Shown: positions 10,400 through 20,180 of the stretch, piece by piece
Numbering within the stretch: position 1 is the stretch's first letter
Layout: each line of letters starts with the position of its first letter
Assembly (NCBI GenBank): GCA_963575745.1
Contig: CAUYUJ010000914.1
Location: 242,290-306,289, forward strand
DNA from: Prorocentrum cordatum
Lineage: Eukaryota > Sar > Dinophyceae > Prorocentrales > Prorocentraceae
Direction of reading: 5' to 3'
DNA length: 64,000 bases
Program-made: the position numbers and the translations under genes
Notes under the pieces: model-generated
What the model saw: only the letters and a program-made list of their open reading frames with translations
What the model was told of the DNA's origin: nothing
Database searches by the model: none

Positions 10400-10515
10400 C
10401 GTAAGGTTTTGGCACCATCTTTTGGTCTTCGGGGGACCTCGCTGGGACCCGAGCGAACAAACAACGGCTCGGGGTCAAAAACTTGTCCTGAGAAAGGTGT
10501 CGGGACTGCCATGGA
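10400..10515 (-). repeat. R1 repeat copy, minus orientation
   Basis: The reverse complement gives CAGTCCCGACACCTTTCTCA..., CCCGAGCCGTTGTTTG, GGTCCCAGCGAGG and CGAAGACCAAAA, matching the R1 core order. Confidence 0.6.
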
Positions 10516-10754
10516 TACTCCGTACTGCCGGAAGTCTAGAAATCCGACGTCTGCTTTGGGGTAGCAGTGAGCCTGAAGGAACCTGGAAGAAGCAGGCCTC
10601 GGGTAGACATCAACATGAGGGCGATCACCTGTGGGCAAGCGAAGGGTGCAGGAACATATCCCCGAAGCGGCTTTGGAAGAAAATCTAAACTGCCATCCCG
10701 CGTCCACAAGGTGCTGGGAATTACTTCACCATCTCTTTTCTTCTTCCCCGGTCC

Positions 10755-10900
10755 CTTCAAGCCGAAGGTCCTTCACACTCATTCCCCGAAACGATCATAT
10801 TTCTTCCCAGGGCCTCCCCCATCATAAGCTCATCATCCCGAATCGTCCTTTGACGGCCCCACGGGTCAGGGAAGAGGCCCCGGGAGGCCGAACTCGGCGG
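10755..10900 (+). repeat. R1 repeat copy
   Basis: Contains CTTCCCAGGGCCTCCC, CATCATCCCGAATCGTCC, TTTGACGGCCCCACGGG and CGGGAGGCCGAA in R1 order. Confidence 0.6.
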
Positions 10901-11225
10901 AACAAGCCAGTCCTCGCGAACATCCGCAAAACTCTGTTTATGCACGTTTGTTTAAACAATATCTTGGTGGAGAGCCCCAACTGGTGCCGATACGCCTCTA
11001 CTCCCTGGAGTTCTCCCACGGCGCGTGCCGACCAGAATCCCGAGGAGAATCCCGCCATGACGACGAGAGCCCCTGGGGGAGACCCAAAAAGGCCAGAACG
11101 ATCACTAGGGGGCGGAGAGGCGTGAACCTTTCGTGAACCCTTTGGGCCCCAACGGGCCCCAAAGGTGCACGAAGGTGCACGAAAGGTTCAACTTTTCCTC
11201 ACACCCCATTCATCTCCACCTCATT
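10901..11225. other. Intron 1 sequence, nothing further recognised
   Basis: Lies between GH125 exons 1 and 2. It has a short direct repeat of AAGGTGCACG at 11162-11185 and no gene signal. Confidence 0.4.
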
Positions 11226-11420
11226 ACCCAGACCCCCGACGTCATGACTTTTTCATGACGTCGACCCCCAGAGGTCTGGACCCATTCCCCGGCACTGGTT
11301 TTTCGTCCCGCATCGTTTTGTTGACGGTCCCGAGGCCCGGCGAGGGCCCCCAAAGGCCGAAAACGGCAAAAAACCTCCCGTCGTGTTTTCTCCATGGCGC
11401 AAGGGGAGCCTGGGTACGCC
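11226..11420 (+). repeat. R1 repeat copy, best preserved
   Basis: Starts at a perfect 10-bp palindrome pair, GACGTCATGA (11237-11246) and TCATGACGTC (11251-11261). It continues CCCATTCCCCGGCACTGG, TCGTCCCGCATCGTTTTG, TTGACGGTCCCGAGGCCCGG, CGAGGGCCCCCAAAGGCCGA and AAAAAACCTCCCGTCGTG. The copy at 18625-18800 is collinear over this whole length. Confidence 0.75.
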
Positions 11421-11433
11421 ACGCCCGACCCGC

Positions 11434-11614
11434 CTGGTTCGTGCTGTCGCGCAGCCACATCGCGGGGATGTCGCCAGTGACGACGAAGGCGTCGTCCTCG
11501 GGCGCCGCGGCGGCGCGGCCGCAGGAGGAGCTCGAGGCCGGGGCGCCCGCCAGGGACGCGTTCGCGGGCGCGAAGAGGTACACCGTGGTGTCCAGGCAGT
11601 TCGGCAGCGCGTTT
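11434..11614 (-). CDS. GH125 alpha-mannosidase, exon 1 of those visible
   Basis: The minus-strand frame reads [13 protein letters not shown], then an Ala/Ser/Pro-rich insert, then [21 protein letters not shown]. The CLDTTV and [12 protein letters not shown] motifs are diagnostic of GH125, whose enzymes hydrolyse terminal alpha-1,6-mannose from glycans. The exon ends at CAG|GC (11434/11433), a GC donor. The 5' limit is probably the AG at 11616-11615. Upstream coding (about 60 residues in relatives, plus any signal peptide) was not found; it should lie to the right on the minus strand. Compared with bacterial members, the insert between CLDTTV and the DD ([20 protein letters not shown]) is longer. 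Confidence 0.8.
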
Positions 11615-11639
11615 CTGAAGATGCGTCAGGAGGCAACTT

Positions 11640-12225
11640 CTGGGAGGTGATCGTCAGAACAACGCAGGGCCATCGATCCCGATCGGAAGGCCGCGAAGCC
11701 ACATGTATGAGCCCAGGGTGAGCCCAACAGTAAGCCACGCTAGCCAGAAGTACGCGGGATTGGCCGGGACTGATCGGGATTATGACAGAGTAGGCCTGTT
11801 TTCGACCAGGGGTATGCCAGCGGCGATGCTGAATCGAACCTCCCAGGAGCTGCATCCTAAGATGCAGGCGAGGGTCGCGTCGTGGATGTTGGACGCCAGG
11901 GCCTCGACCTCCTGGCAGGCGACAATAGCCGTGCGATCCCTCCCCCGCGAGCCCGCGAAGAGCAGGCTAGAGACACATGCGGGTCCTCCGCTCGGGCCTC
12001 CCTCCATGGCTACGACAGTCACTGTTACCACCATGGCGAACCAACACCACCACCAACACCCTGGGCCACAACTCTCAATATTCTCCTACGCCTTCTTCTC
12101 ATCATACTCCGCCGACCCCTTGTGGGTCTCTAGGCGTGTGAGATTATTCCCCCCCCTAATCCCCCCCCAGGGACCCCAAACCGGCAATTCGACCCCCCCC
12201 CCTCGCCCAGCGCGACCCTGGACCG
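11640..12225. other. Unassigned; weak exon-like stretch
   Basis: A minus-strand frame at 11860-11960 reads RDRTAIVACQEVEALASN and then IHDATLACILG, which has plausible codon use but no family I recognise. The CTCCTGGGAGGTT...CGCTGGC segment at 11815-11850 recurs at 39495-39530. The rest is unremarkable. Confidence 0.3.
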
Positions 12226-12588
12226 AACGCGTCACGGGGGAGCGGAGGGCTCGAGAACTAGCCAAGAAGGCACCAAAACGCTCCCCAGACGGTCCCAGGG
12301 GGCCAAGATTCGCCGAAATTGCGCCCTGGACGCCCACGATGGCCTCCAGGCGGCCTCCGAAGCTGCCAAGACGCCCCAAAAGGCCCCCAAGATGCGCCCC
12401 AAAAGGGTCCCAAGAAACAGAAATCGGCCCATCCCCTTCGAAAAAATAAGCATTATTCGCATGCTCGCTGATTCGGTGTTCACAACGTCCCAGACGGGCA
12501 AAGAAAACTCCAATATCGTCCCCAGACGGCCAAAAGGGGCCCCCGAGAAGGGCCCAAGAGGGTGCAACAACAGCCCCCAAGGGCGTTC
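12226..12588 (+). repeat. Degenerate HR-family repeat block
   Basis: GCCAAGAAGGC/GCCCCAAAAGG-type units with an AT-richer spacer (12415-12500). Same style as the 21.8-24.0 kb array. Confidence 0.55.
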
Positions 12589-12717
12589 TTTGGGTGTTTG
12601 CTGGGTACTCCCCAGGGTCCTGTGGACTGCGGTCGGTAGCTGTGCGGGTGCTCATCGGGTGCCGTGCGGGGTCGTGGGTGCTCTTTGGGGTCGCCGTTGT
12701 CGTTGTCGTTGTTGTCG

Positions 12718-12767
<50 letters not shown>

Positions 12768-12897
12768 CTCGTCGGTTCCTTTCGGGCGCTTTTTGGGCGT
12801 TCTCTGGGTGCTCGCTGGATGCCGTCCAGGGTCCTGAGCACTGCCGTCGGGCCCTTTGCGGGTGCTCATCTTTGCGGGGTCGTGGGTGCTCTTTGGG

Positions 12898-12947
<50 letters not shown>

Positions 12948-13239
12948 TTCCCCCTGGGCGCTTTATGGGTTCTCTGGTGCCCTTTGGGTGCCCTCCCAGG
13001 GTCCTGAGGACTGCCGTCGAATTCTTTTCGGGTTCTCGCCGGGTGCCTTGTGGGGCCGTGGGTGCCCTTTGGGGTCGTCGTTGTGGCCGTCGTCGTCGTC
13101 GGTTCCTCCCGGGCGCTGGTTGGGCGTTTTTTGGATGCTTCCTGGGTGCCCTGGAGTTTCCTCAGGAGTGCCGTCGGTCTCTTTGTGGGTGCTCATCGGG
13201 TGCGTTGTTCGGTCGTGGGCGCCGTTTGGGGTCGTCATT

Positions 13240-13279
<40 letters not shown>

Positions 13280-13680
13280 GTTCCCTGCTGGCGCTTTCTC
13301 GGCGTTCTCTGGGTGCAGGCTGGGTGCCCTCCAGGGTCCTGAGCCCTGCTTCCAAGCGTTTTGCGGGTGCTCATCGGGTGCATTGCGGGGGCGTGGGTGC
13401 CCTTTGGAGTCGTCGTTGTCGTCGTCGTCGGTTCCTTGCGGGCGTTCTCTGAGCGTTCTCTGGGTGCTCGCTGGGCACCCTCGAGGGTCCTCAAGACTGG
13501 CGTCGGGCGCTTTGCGGGTTCTCATCGGGTGCCTTATGGGGTCGTGGGTGCCCTTGGGAGTCGTCGTTGTCGTCGTCGTGGTTGGTTTCTTGCGGGCGCT
13601 TCCTGGGCGTTCTCTGGGTGCGCGCTGGGTACCCTCCAGGGTCCTGAGGGCTGCCGTCGGGCGCTTTGCGGGTGCTCATC
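12589..13680 (+). repeat. Tandem array of 150-215 bp units containing (GTC)n
   Basis: About seven units. Each has a GCGGGTGCTCATCGGGTGC-like start, TCGTGGGTGCCCTTTGGG, a variable (GTC)n run, GGTTCCTTGCGGGCG, TTCTCTGGGTGCTCGCTGGG and CCAGGGTCCTGAGGACTGCC. Starts fall near 12651, 12866, 13040, 13190, 13370, 13520 and 13676. Unit length differs mainly through the (GTC)n tract. All long frames here are repeat translations. Confidence 0.85.
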
Positions 13681-14090
13681 GTGATCCCCGCCGCCAAGGA
13701 GGCGTTTGAAAGGCGCGTGAAGCAGTGCTACCCGTGGCTCGGCACCCCCGAGGACGCCGACGGGAAGGTCCCGCCAGCTGTGGACCGGGCGACGGTGGTG
13801 GCGGATCCGCCCAGGAGCAGTGCGCAGGAGAACAAGCACGCGACTCCGGAGCTGGCCAGCACTGACGCCGCCTCTGTTTTCGACGATGCCAGACCGACCG
13901 CCTGCGCGCCCACAGATGCGACGTCCCGGCAAGGGACCGCCGGTCAACGCCAACAGCGAGCCATGGACGGCGGGCCCGTCGTCCCGTACGTCGCCGACGC
14001 GGCCATGTTGGAGCAGTGGAACGGAAGTACCCCGCGATCGCTTTCCCGCACACGCTGCTGTGGCAGAGCGGGGGGCCAGACTTCACGTAG
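13681..14090 (+). pseudogene. Unrecognised plus-strand coding-like block
   Basis: It begins where the 13.6 kb tandem array ends. The frame from about 13690 reads AAKEAFERRVKQCYPWLGTP, then EDADGKVPPAVDRATVVADP, with strong codon periodicity, on to MDGGPVVPYVADAAMLEQWN near 14022. A different frame then reads KYPAIAFPHTLLWQSGG and ends PDFT at the TAG 14088-14090. The frame change suggests a 1-nt indel or a small intron near 14025. It is the only plausible plus-strand coding in the window, and it overlaps the 3' end of the minus-strand pseudogene by a few bases. No family was recognised. Confidence 0.35.
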
Positions 14091-15243
14091 GCTTGGCGCA
14101 ACGGCGCCCTTCAGCCACGCCATCCGCACGAGCCTTCTCCTTGGCAGCCTCCACGAGCTGGTCGAAAATGCCCTTGACCAACTCATGCTTAACTCCCTGC
14201 TGCTCAGCTGCGTCGTGAGCTTCTTGCCCCTCGCGCTGCTGCTCGATCCGGCGCAGGAGCTCGGCGTGCGACAGCTGGGCTCTAGCTCGCATCGCGGCGG
14301 GATCAGCTGCGGCGGCGCCGGCGGTGCGCTGCGCCTCGGCCTCGGCCTGCGCCATAGCGCCAGCCTCGCGCTCGCGGGCGATGGCGGGAGTGGCTGGAGC
14401 AACGGCGGCGGCAGGCACGGCAGCAGCAGCAGGAGACGTAGCATCGCCTGGAGCAGCCACAGGCGGATCGCCTGCATCACCATCAGGAATGATGACGTCG
14501 GGCTCGGGCGACTTCGACAGCTCCTGCAAGGTGGGCACCAGCGCCTGCAACTGCTGCGCGAAGGCCGCCAGCCTGGGGTCTGCCTTGAGCCCGTACGCCA
14601 GCGCCGAGAGCGGGAGTGCGGGGCTGGTGCTCGAAGCCATGCATTGGTAGGCCTGGGCAGCCCGCGCCGCGGCCACGGCTCAGCGCTCCTTGGCCTCGTC
14701 GAGCTCCTGCTTGGCGGCCGCTGCTGTCGCCACCGCCTTGAGCGCTGCAGCCTGAGCACGATCGTAGGCCCGCTGGGCCTTGTCGCGCTTGTCCGTCAAA
14801 GCGTCCTGCTCGATCCTGGCCGAGCGCGCCTCAGCGCGTGGCTCCCCAGCCAACAGCGCGCAGTGGGCGACCACCTTGGCGACCAGCTTGGGCGTCCATT
14901 CTGCAGAGACCGCCTCGAAGTCCGCGGCCTCGAGCTGAGCGTAGATGCCGCTGGCCGCAGGGTCCAGGTACGAGACCTGGCCCTGCGAGGAGGCACCCTT
15001 GCCGCCACCAGCGCCGCCACCTGCGCCGCCGCCACGCTGACCGCCGCCGCCTGCCTAGGGCGGCCCTTGCAGCCATGCGCCGAAGGTGCGCGGGCCCGCC
15101 GCCGAAGGCGCTGGGCCCGCGGGCGCGGGGCGGCCGCACGCGCGGCAATGCGTTCGCGAAGGAAAATTGAAGCGGTACCCGCACCGCTTGTGCTGACACT
15201 GCTAGGTGTCGAAGGAGCCGCCGCCATGCCGCTGCGGGGGCAT
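14083..15243 (-). pseudogene. ORF1-like retroelement pseudogene with SL relic upstream
   Basis: One frame of 387 codons runs from ATG 15243 to TGA 14085-14083, broken by stops at 15204 (TAG), 15057 (TAG) and 14682 (TGA) but with no frameshift. Order: an N-terminal zinc-ribbon-like CxxH/C..C cluster (QCQHKRCGYRFNFPSRTHC, then RACG), a Gly-rich linker, DPAASGIYAQLEAADFEAVS, a long Ala/Glu/Lys/Arg coiled coil, a second block (LPLSALAYGLKADPRLAAFA), and a C-terminal helix with QREGQEAHDAAEQQG. The architecture suggests the first ORF of a dinoflagellate retroelement. That is inference from the zinc ribbon plus coiled coil and the SL head; no RT follows it. The gene next to it on the other strand ends at 14090. 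Confidence 0.6.
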
Positions 15244-15351
15244 ACGAGCCTGACGGGTCGTAGATACAGAGAAAGCCAAAAACCCTCGCCTGGCGGTACC
15301 ACGCGGCGTGACTATGGGGGCCGTCACTCCCCCGCGCCAGTGAGGTCAGGT

Positions 15352-15394
15352 CCTGTGCCAAAACACTACGGACTTGAGCCAAAATGGCTACGGA
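15352..15394 (-). other. Intact spliced leader followed by a degenerate second leader
   Basis: 15394-15373 (minus strand) is a perfect 22-nt DinoSL. Immediately 3' of it, 15372-15352 reads TCCGTAGTGTTTTGGCACAG and one more base, a mutated older leader. The stacking implies two rounds of trans-splicing and reintegration. Confidence 0.85.
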
Positions 15395-15712
15395 TCTCCT
15401 CCTCTTCCTCCTCCTCCTCCTCCTCCTCCTCCTCNNNNNNNNNNNNNNNNNNNNNNNNNNNNNNNNNNNNNNNNNNNNNNNNNNNNNNNNNNNNNNNNNN
15501 NNNNNNNNNNNNNNNNNNNNNNNNNNNNNNNNNNTCCTCCCCCCCTCCCCTGCCCCTCCTCCTCCACCTTCGCCTCCTCCTCCTCCACCTCCTCCTCCTC
15601 CTCCTCCTCCTCCTCCCCTCTCCTCCTTCCCTCCTCCTCCTCCTCCTCCTCCTCCTCCTCCTCCTCCTCCTCCTCCTCCTCCTCCTCCTCCTCCTCCTCC
15701 TCCTCCTCCACT
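15395..15712. repeat. (CTC)n microsatellite containing the assembly gap
   Basis: It starts at the base after the SL with TCTCCTCCTCTTCC and continues to 15710. A run of exactly 100 N (15435-15534) marks a scaffold gap of unknown true length inside the repeat. Confidence 0.95.
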
Positions 15713-16555
15713 CTTGTGCCGCTGGACACTTCGTGTGCTCCGTGCCCCGGACACCTCGAGCGCGCGTGCGGAGGGCCTCTGCCGCGCTGATGCGGCAAAA
15801 AGCGTGCCCGGGCGGGCTCCTTTGGGGGGAGAGTGGATGGACAATATATTCGAGCCCCTTCCAAATTCGAGGGAGATTCCAAATCACCCCCACGCCCCCG
15901 ACATCAATGTTGATTTCAGTGAAATTGGTTGTTTGGGGTCCGAATATTTCTGTCCACTCACGCCCTCCCCCCGTCGTCGCGCCATCAATATGAATTGCGG
16001 GGGTCTGGGGGGTATCCTGCAGTAGAGGTCCAAAAATCCACCCCCATAATAACCACCCCGACACGCGAAGCCGATTAACAAACGCGCCCAAAGGAGGAAT
16101 CGAACAGGGCAAAGCTTTATACGGAACGCCCAGGGCCGTTTAGTAAACGCCGATTGTCCGGTCCGTGTGGTATTCCCTCTCTTGACGGGACGCATAGAGA
16201 CATATTAATACTATATGTCTTCCTTGGAGGCGCGCGTCCAAGCCAAACGTATAGTATACACATCTTGTAGCATACCGTTTCCCGAGCGGTGTGGCCAGAA
16301 AGCGCCCGCCACGACGTATATACTAGAAGATTTCTCGGTGCGTGCGCCGCCCCTGGGGGGGCGACGAGCATATAGTATAAGTACGCCCACTTGAGGGCGG
16401 GGCCGCGAACGTCCTGCTCCACCAGCTCGCTCGCGAAGGTGCGCTGCGACGGGGGCGGGCGCGAGTCCACGCAGCCCCCGCCCGCCGCGCGCCCGGAGCA
16501 GCACAGGAGCACCGCCAGGCACACGCCTCTGCACCGCGAGGGGGCGCCGTGCAGA
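15713..16555. other. Unassigned region
   Basis: Several short minus-strand frames are present. The one starting at about 16524 (MCLAVLLCCSGRAAGGG..., FASELVEQDVRGPALKWAY) begins with a signal-peptide-like stretch and could be a first exon, but I cannot assign it. 16195-16380 is AT-richer with repeated TATAGTATA. Confidence 0.3.
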
Positions 16556-16557
16556 GG

Positions 16558-16786
16558 CTCCTCGCTCCTCCTCCTCCTCCTCCTCCTTCTCCTCCTCCTC
16601 CTCCTCCTCCTCCTCCTCCTCCTCCTCGCTCCTCGCTCCTCGCTCGCTCCTCCTCCTCCTCCTCCTCCTTTCCTCCTCCCATTCCTCCTCCCTTTCCTCC
16701 TCCCTTTCCTCCTCCTCCCTTTCCCCCTCCTCCCTTTCCTCCTCCTCCTCCTCCTCCTCCTCCTCCTCCTCCTCCTCCTCCTCCCG
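16558..16786. repeat. (CTC)n/(CTCCCTTTC)n microsatellite
   Basis: CTC runs with a central block of CCTCCCTTTCCT iterations. Confidence 0.95.
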
Positions 16787-16988
16787 CAAGGGGGTCCGGG
16801 CAGCGTATCGTGGCGTGCACGCGTGCTGGGCCGCCTGCGCCGCTGGCCGACCCGCGCCTTATCGCCCTCTGGGGGGCCTCCCGAGCTGGCCCTCGTCTCG
16901 CTGCGGCTGGGGTCGCCTCGAGCTGCTGGTCAGAACGCGCCCTGGCGAGAGGTCCGGGGAGGAGGGGCCCAGAGACTCCTAGAGTTGG

Positions 16989-17149
16989 GTCGGGCATGTT
17001 TTCCTGCAGGCGGATTTGGGAGGACATGTAAACAAGTTGTTTTAGATATTTTCAAAAGTGGTCAAACATGGTCCAAAGCAAGAATTGTCCCCTGACTATT
17101 TCTACATTGCTATGTTTGTACAGTCCTCCTGTAGAGGGATGTGCCCGAC
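16989..17149. mobile_element. Small TIR element F3, complete copy
   Basis: Left end GTCGGGCATGTTTTCCTGCA and right end (reverse complement) GTCGGGCACATCCCTCTACA are imperfect terminal inverted repeats enclosing 161 bp of AT-rich, non-coding DNA. Related left ends occur at 40014 and 57144. Confidence 0.55.
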
Positions 17150-17774
17150 TTCATCCTATAGGCCTCCCACATTCGCCGTGGGGGAGGCGGGTCCTGAGGG
17201 AGGCGGGTCCCGAGGCTCTACGCCGTCCTCGGGCTCTCGGGGCCCTCCAGCCAGGCCCCGGGGCCCGGGGAGGGCCCCGGGGTCCAGGACTGACAGAAGG
17301 GGTTTGAGTTGCTGGGGCCGGAGGATCGCGCCGCATCGCCGATGCATCGTGCGGAGCCCCACTTTCTCCACGCCGACGTCGCCGGAGGCATCGCAAACGT
17401 CGCCGATGCATCGGCGATGCATCGGTGTCGTGTCGGCGATGCATCGGCGTTGCACTGGCGATGCGGCGCGACCACTCGACCCCATCCACTCGGACCCCAT
17501 CTGGGAGGCCTGGATCCTAAACAGTGGCAACTCATGGGGTCCTCCCATGCCATCTTGCTGCCTCTTACACATCGACGCTGGCAAACGCCAACTGGCGCTC
17601 ATCGGCGCTGGTCGCGAAATCTACGCCAATCGACGCTAAAGCGGCGCTTTCCCATCGATTACGAGACGTTGGCGCACGCTGCTGCACCCCAAAGACGGAA
17701 GCTCGAGGGCAGACATGGCTCGCATGACTTGCCACCGAAAGAGGGGGAAGGGGGGGGACAACGCGAGGCTCGTG
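17150..17774. repeat. GATGCATCGGC tandem tract and unassigned flanks
   Basis: 17335-17470 consists of 11-12-bp iterations of CGATGCATCGG. Flanks at 17150-17330 and 17480-17774 show only chance ORFs. Confidence 0.6.
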
Positions 17775-17940
17775 AGCCAGACATTCTTGCGGCGCGAAAC
17801 AAGCATCACGACCGAAGGTTTTGGGCCGTGGTCGGTCTCTGGGGGCCCTCACTGGGCCCCGGTGACCATCAGACATCGACTCGGGAGGAGGAGCTGGCCC
17901 TGGGGAAGGGGTCGGGACTTCCGCGAACCTCTTGCTGAAG
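17775..17940 (-). repeat. R1 repeat copy, minus orientation
   Basis: Reads GGCGCGAAACAAGCATCACG, CGAAGGTTTTGGGCCG, TCTGGGGGCCCTCACTGGG and GGGGAAGGGGTCGGGACTTC, the reverse of the R1 core. Confidence 0.65.
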
Positions 17941-18404
17941 AAAGCAGGACAGCGCACCTCTGGGGAACCAGCAGCCCCCCGACGAGGAGATGGCGGGGTG
18001 GGTGTACGAGTCCCTCCCCCCCATCCCTCCCCATTCCTGCCCCCCATCCGCTCTCCACCTGCCTCTCCCCCTTCCCCTCGTCATCCCGAGGACGAGAGAG
18101 AGAGAGAGAGAAAGAACAACAAATATACAATAATAAATAATAAACACACATCGACAGAGAGGGAGGGAGGGAGAGGGAGGGAAGAGGGGCAGTCGGGGAA
18201 TGGTTGCGGCGAGGCGGCGCGGAGCTGGAAGGGGAGGGACTACGGCGGCGAGGAGGGACGACCGGCTGGCGGGGGGCGTGGCTGGCAGGGAGGAGGGAGG
18301 CAGGGAGGCGGGGACCAGAGAGGGTGATCCGGGTGCGAATGCAGCCGCGGCGATGAGGGCATTCCACTTAGAGGCAGCGGCATCGGCAACATGCTCCTCC
18401 CCTG
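17941..18404. other. Purine-rich and (GA)n sequence, no gene
   Basis: A (GAGA)n run lies at 18093-18112 and a GGGAGGGAG-rich stretch at 18160-18300. Frames across it are compositional. Confidence 0.5.
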
Positions 18405-18800
18405 AAGATGTTTCACAACGTGGACCCCTGGAAGTTTGGACTCCCTTCCCAGGACCTGCTTCTCATACCGAATTCGTTTCCGTGGACAGCCCGCGTGGAG
18501 GGACGGCCCCCGAGGGTCGCAGAGTGCAAAAACAAAAACCTCCCGCCGTAAGTCTCCCACGACGCGAGGAGGGCTGAGGCGGGAGGCGGAGAGGGGGCAG
18601 GAATGGGGGGAAGAGACGCATCCAGACCCCCGACATCATAATTTTATCATGACGTGGCCCCGAGGGGCCTGCACCCCTTCCCGGGGACCCATTTGTCATC
18701 CCGAATCGTTATTTGACGGTTCCGAGGCCCAGTGAGGGCCCCTGGAGGTCGATAATAATAACGAAAAACTTCCTGTCGCGTTTTTTTCACGACGCTAGGG
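18405..18800 (+). repeat. Two adjacent R1 repeat copies
   Basis: Copy 1 (18412-18560) has CCCTGGAAGTTTGGACTCCC, TTCTCATACCGAATTCG and AAAAACCTCCCGCCG. Copy 2 (18625-18800) has CCCCCGACATCATAATTTT, TCATCCCGAATCGTTATTTG, GACGGTTCCGAGGCCCAGTG and ACTTCCTGTCGCG. The two are head to tail and collinear with 11226-11420. Confidence 0.7.
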
Positions 18801-19735
18801 GGTCTGGGGAGGAAGGCTGGGGGATGGTGGAGGGTGACGACTCGAGCGAGGGACGCCCAGCGAAAGGCGAGGCCTGTGGCCCAGCGCTGCCCGGCGCGTC
18901 CGGCGAGGGCACTGGGCGGCATCGCCCCGCGCCCGCCGCGCGCGCGCGGCTGCGCGGCTGCGCGGCTGCGATCTCCAGACCGCGGGCCCTGGGGCAGACG
19001 AGCATCGTGCCTCCTCTTCCTTCTCCTCCTCCTCCTCCTCCTCCTCCTCCTGCCTCCTCCTCCTGCCTCCTCCTCCTCCTCCTCCTCCTCCTCCTCCTCC
19101 TCCTCCTCCTCCTCCTCCTCCTCTCGCCACGCCATCCTCCTGTCGTCCTCCCCCTGGTCCGCCAACATCTTGCCGGCTCCCCCCCACCCAACGCAAGCGG
19201 GTCGCAAGCCGCGAGCGCCTGGCGCCGCTGTCCCTGGCAGGCCGCGCCGACGCGCGCTTGTCTCGTATGCGAGGAAGAATACTTAGTGTCGTTTCCATGT
19301 AAGCCCACGTGGCCCTCGGTGATCCAACTCTTTCTCCTCCTCCTCCTCCTCCTCCTCCTCCTCCTCCTCCTCCTCCTCCTCCTCCTATCTCCTCCTCCTC
19401 CTCCTCCTGCTCCTCCTCCTCCTCCTCCTCATCCTCGTCGTCGTCGTCGTAATCATCATTATCGTCGGCGTCGTCGTCGTCTTCAGGGTTGGCGGCACCG
19501 GCCGTAAGGCCTTAACAATACTCATTCCATGGAAGCCCACGTGGCCCCCAGCGCTGCCCGATTGGGGCCTGACATGGCCTGATATGGTCCGGATTTAGAA
19601 CACATCTGAGACCGAAGTTGGACCCGATCCGCCCTCTCACAGAAGGGTACGAGAAGAACGAGGAGGGGGAGGAGGAACAGGAAGGGCGAGGAGGAGCAGG
19701 AGGAATGGCCAACTGCGGCCCCACTGCATGAAATC
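18801..19735. repeat. Microsatellite-rich intergenic DNA
   Basis: (CTC)n at 19018-19128 and 19330-19432, then (GTC/GTA)n to 19480. A GGAAGCCCACGTGGCCC/TAAGCCCACGTGGCCC direct repeat flanks the second tract (19300 and 19530). No gene is supported. Confidence 0.75.
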
Positions 19736-20180
19736 GCATGCGATCCCGCCTACGTTCGGAAACTTTTGACCAGCGTGTCGCCGCGGCGGCCCTGGCGACG
19801 CGCTATGCCATGCGAGCAAATAGCGTGTCGCTCCGCTCCGCGGGGCGGAAGGCTCGGGAAAGACGCGAGATTCGCGAGCGACGCACCCATCCGTATCGGG
19901 GCCCTCGCGATCTGCATTCCTGCGCGCGATCCCGCGGATGAACGGTCACACGGATGCGTTCCGCGCGGGGCATCTGGGAAAAAACGCCCCGTGTCCGCGG
20001 CGTCGCGGTCCAGAGGCCTGGCCCGCGAGACCGCTGATGCGGACAGTTTTTTCGCCCATGAGAGACATTGACACTTGGTGGCTGCGACGTGGATCGCGTG
20101 TCGCGCCGAAGCGTGGTGGGCCAGAATCGGCGCAGCGACACGCTATGCAAAAGTTTCGGACCGTAGGCGGGAACACATGC
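19736..20180. mobile_element. TIR element F2 (non-autonomous DNA transposon-like)
   Basis: Left end GCATGCGATCCCGCCTACG + TTCGGAAACTTTTG (19736-19768) and right end, reverse-complemented, GCATGTGTTCCCGCCTACGG + TCCGAAACTTTTG (20180-20147) match at about 28 of 33 positions. The 445-bp interior has no transposase and consists of CGTGTCGC-type palindromic repeats, also found at 41.66-42.24 kb. No clear target duplication was seen. Confidence 0.65.

Noticed and set aside
13700-15993. 775-codon plus-strand ORF through the N gap
   Set aside because: It crosses a sequence gap and (CTC)n. The 14.1-15.2 kb part is the antisense of the ORF1-like pseudogene.
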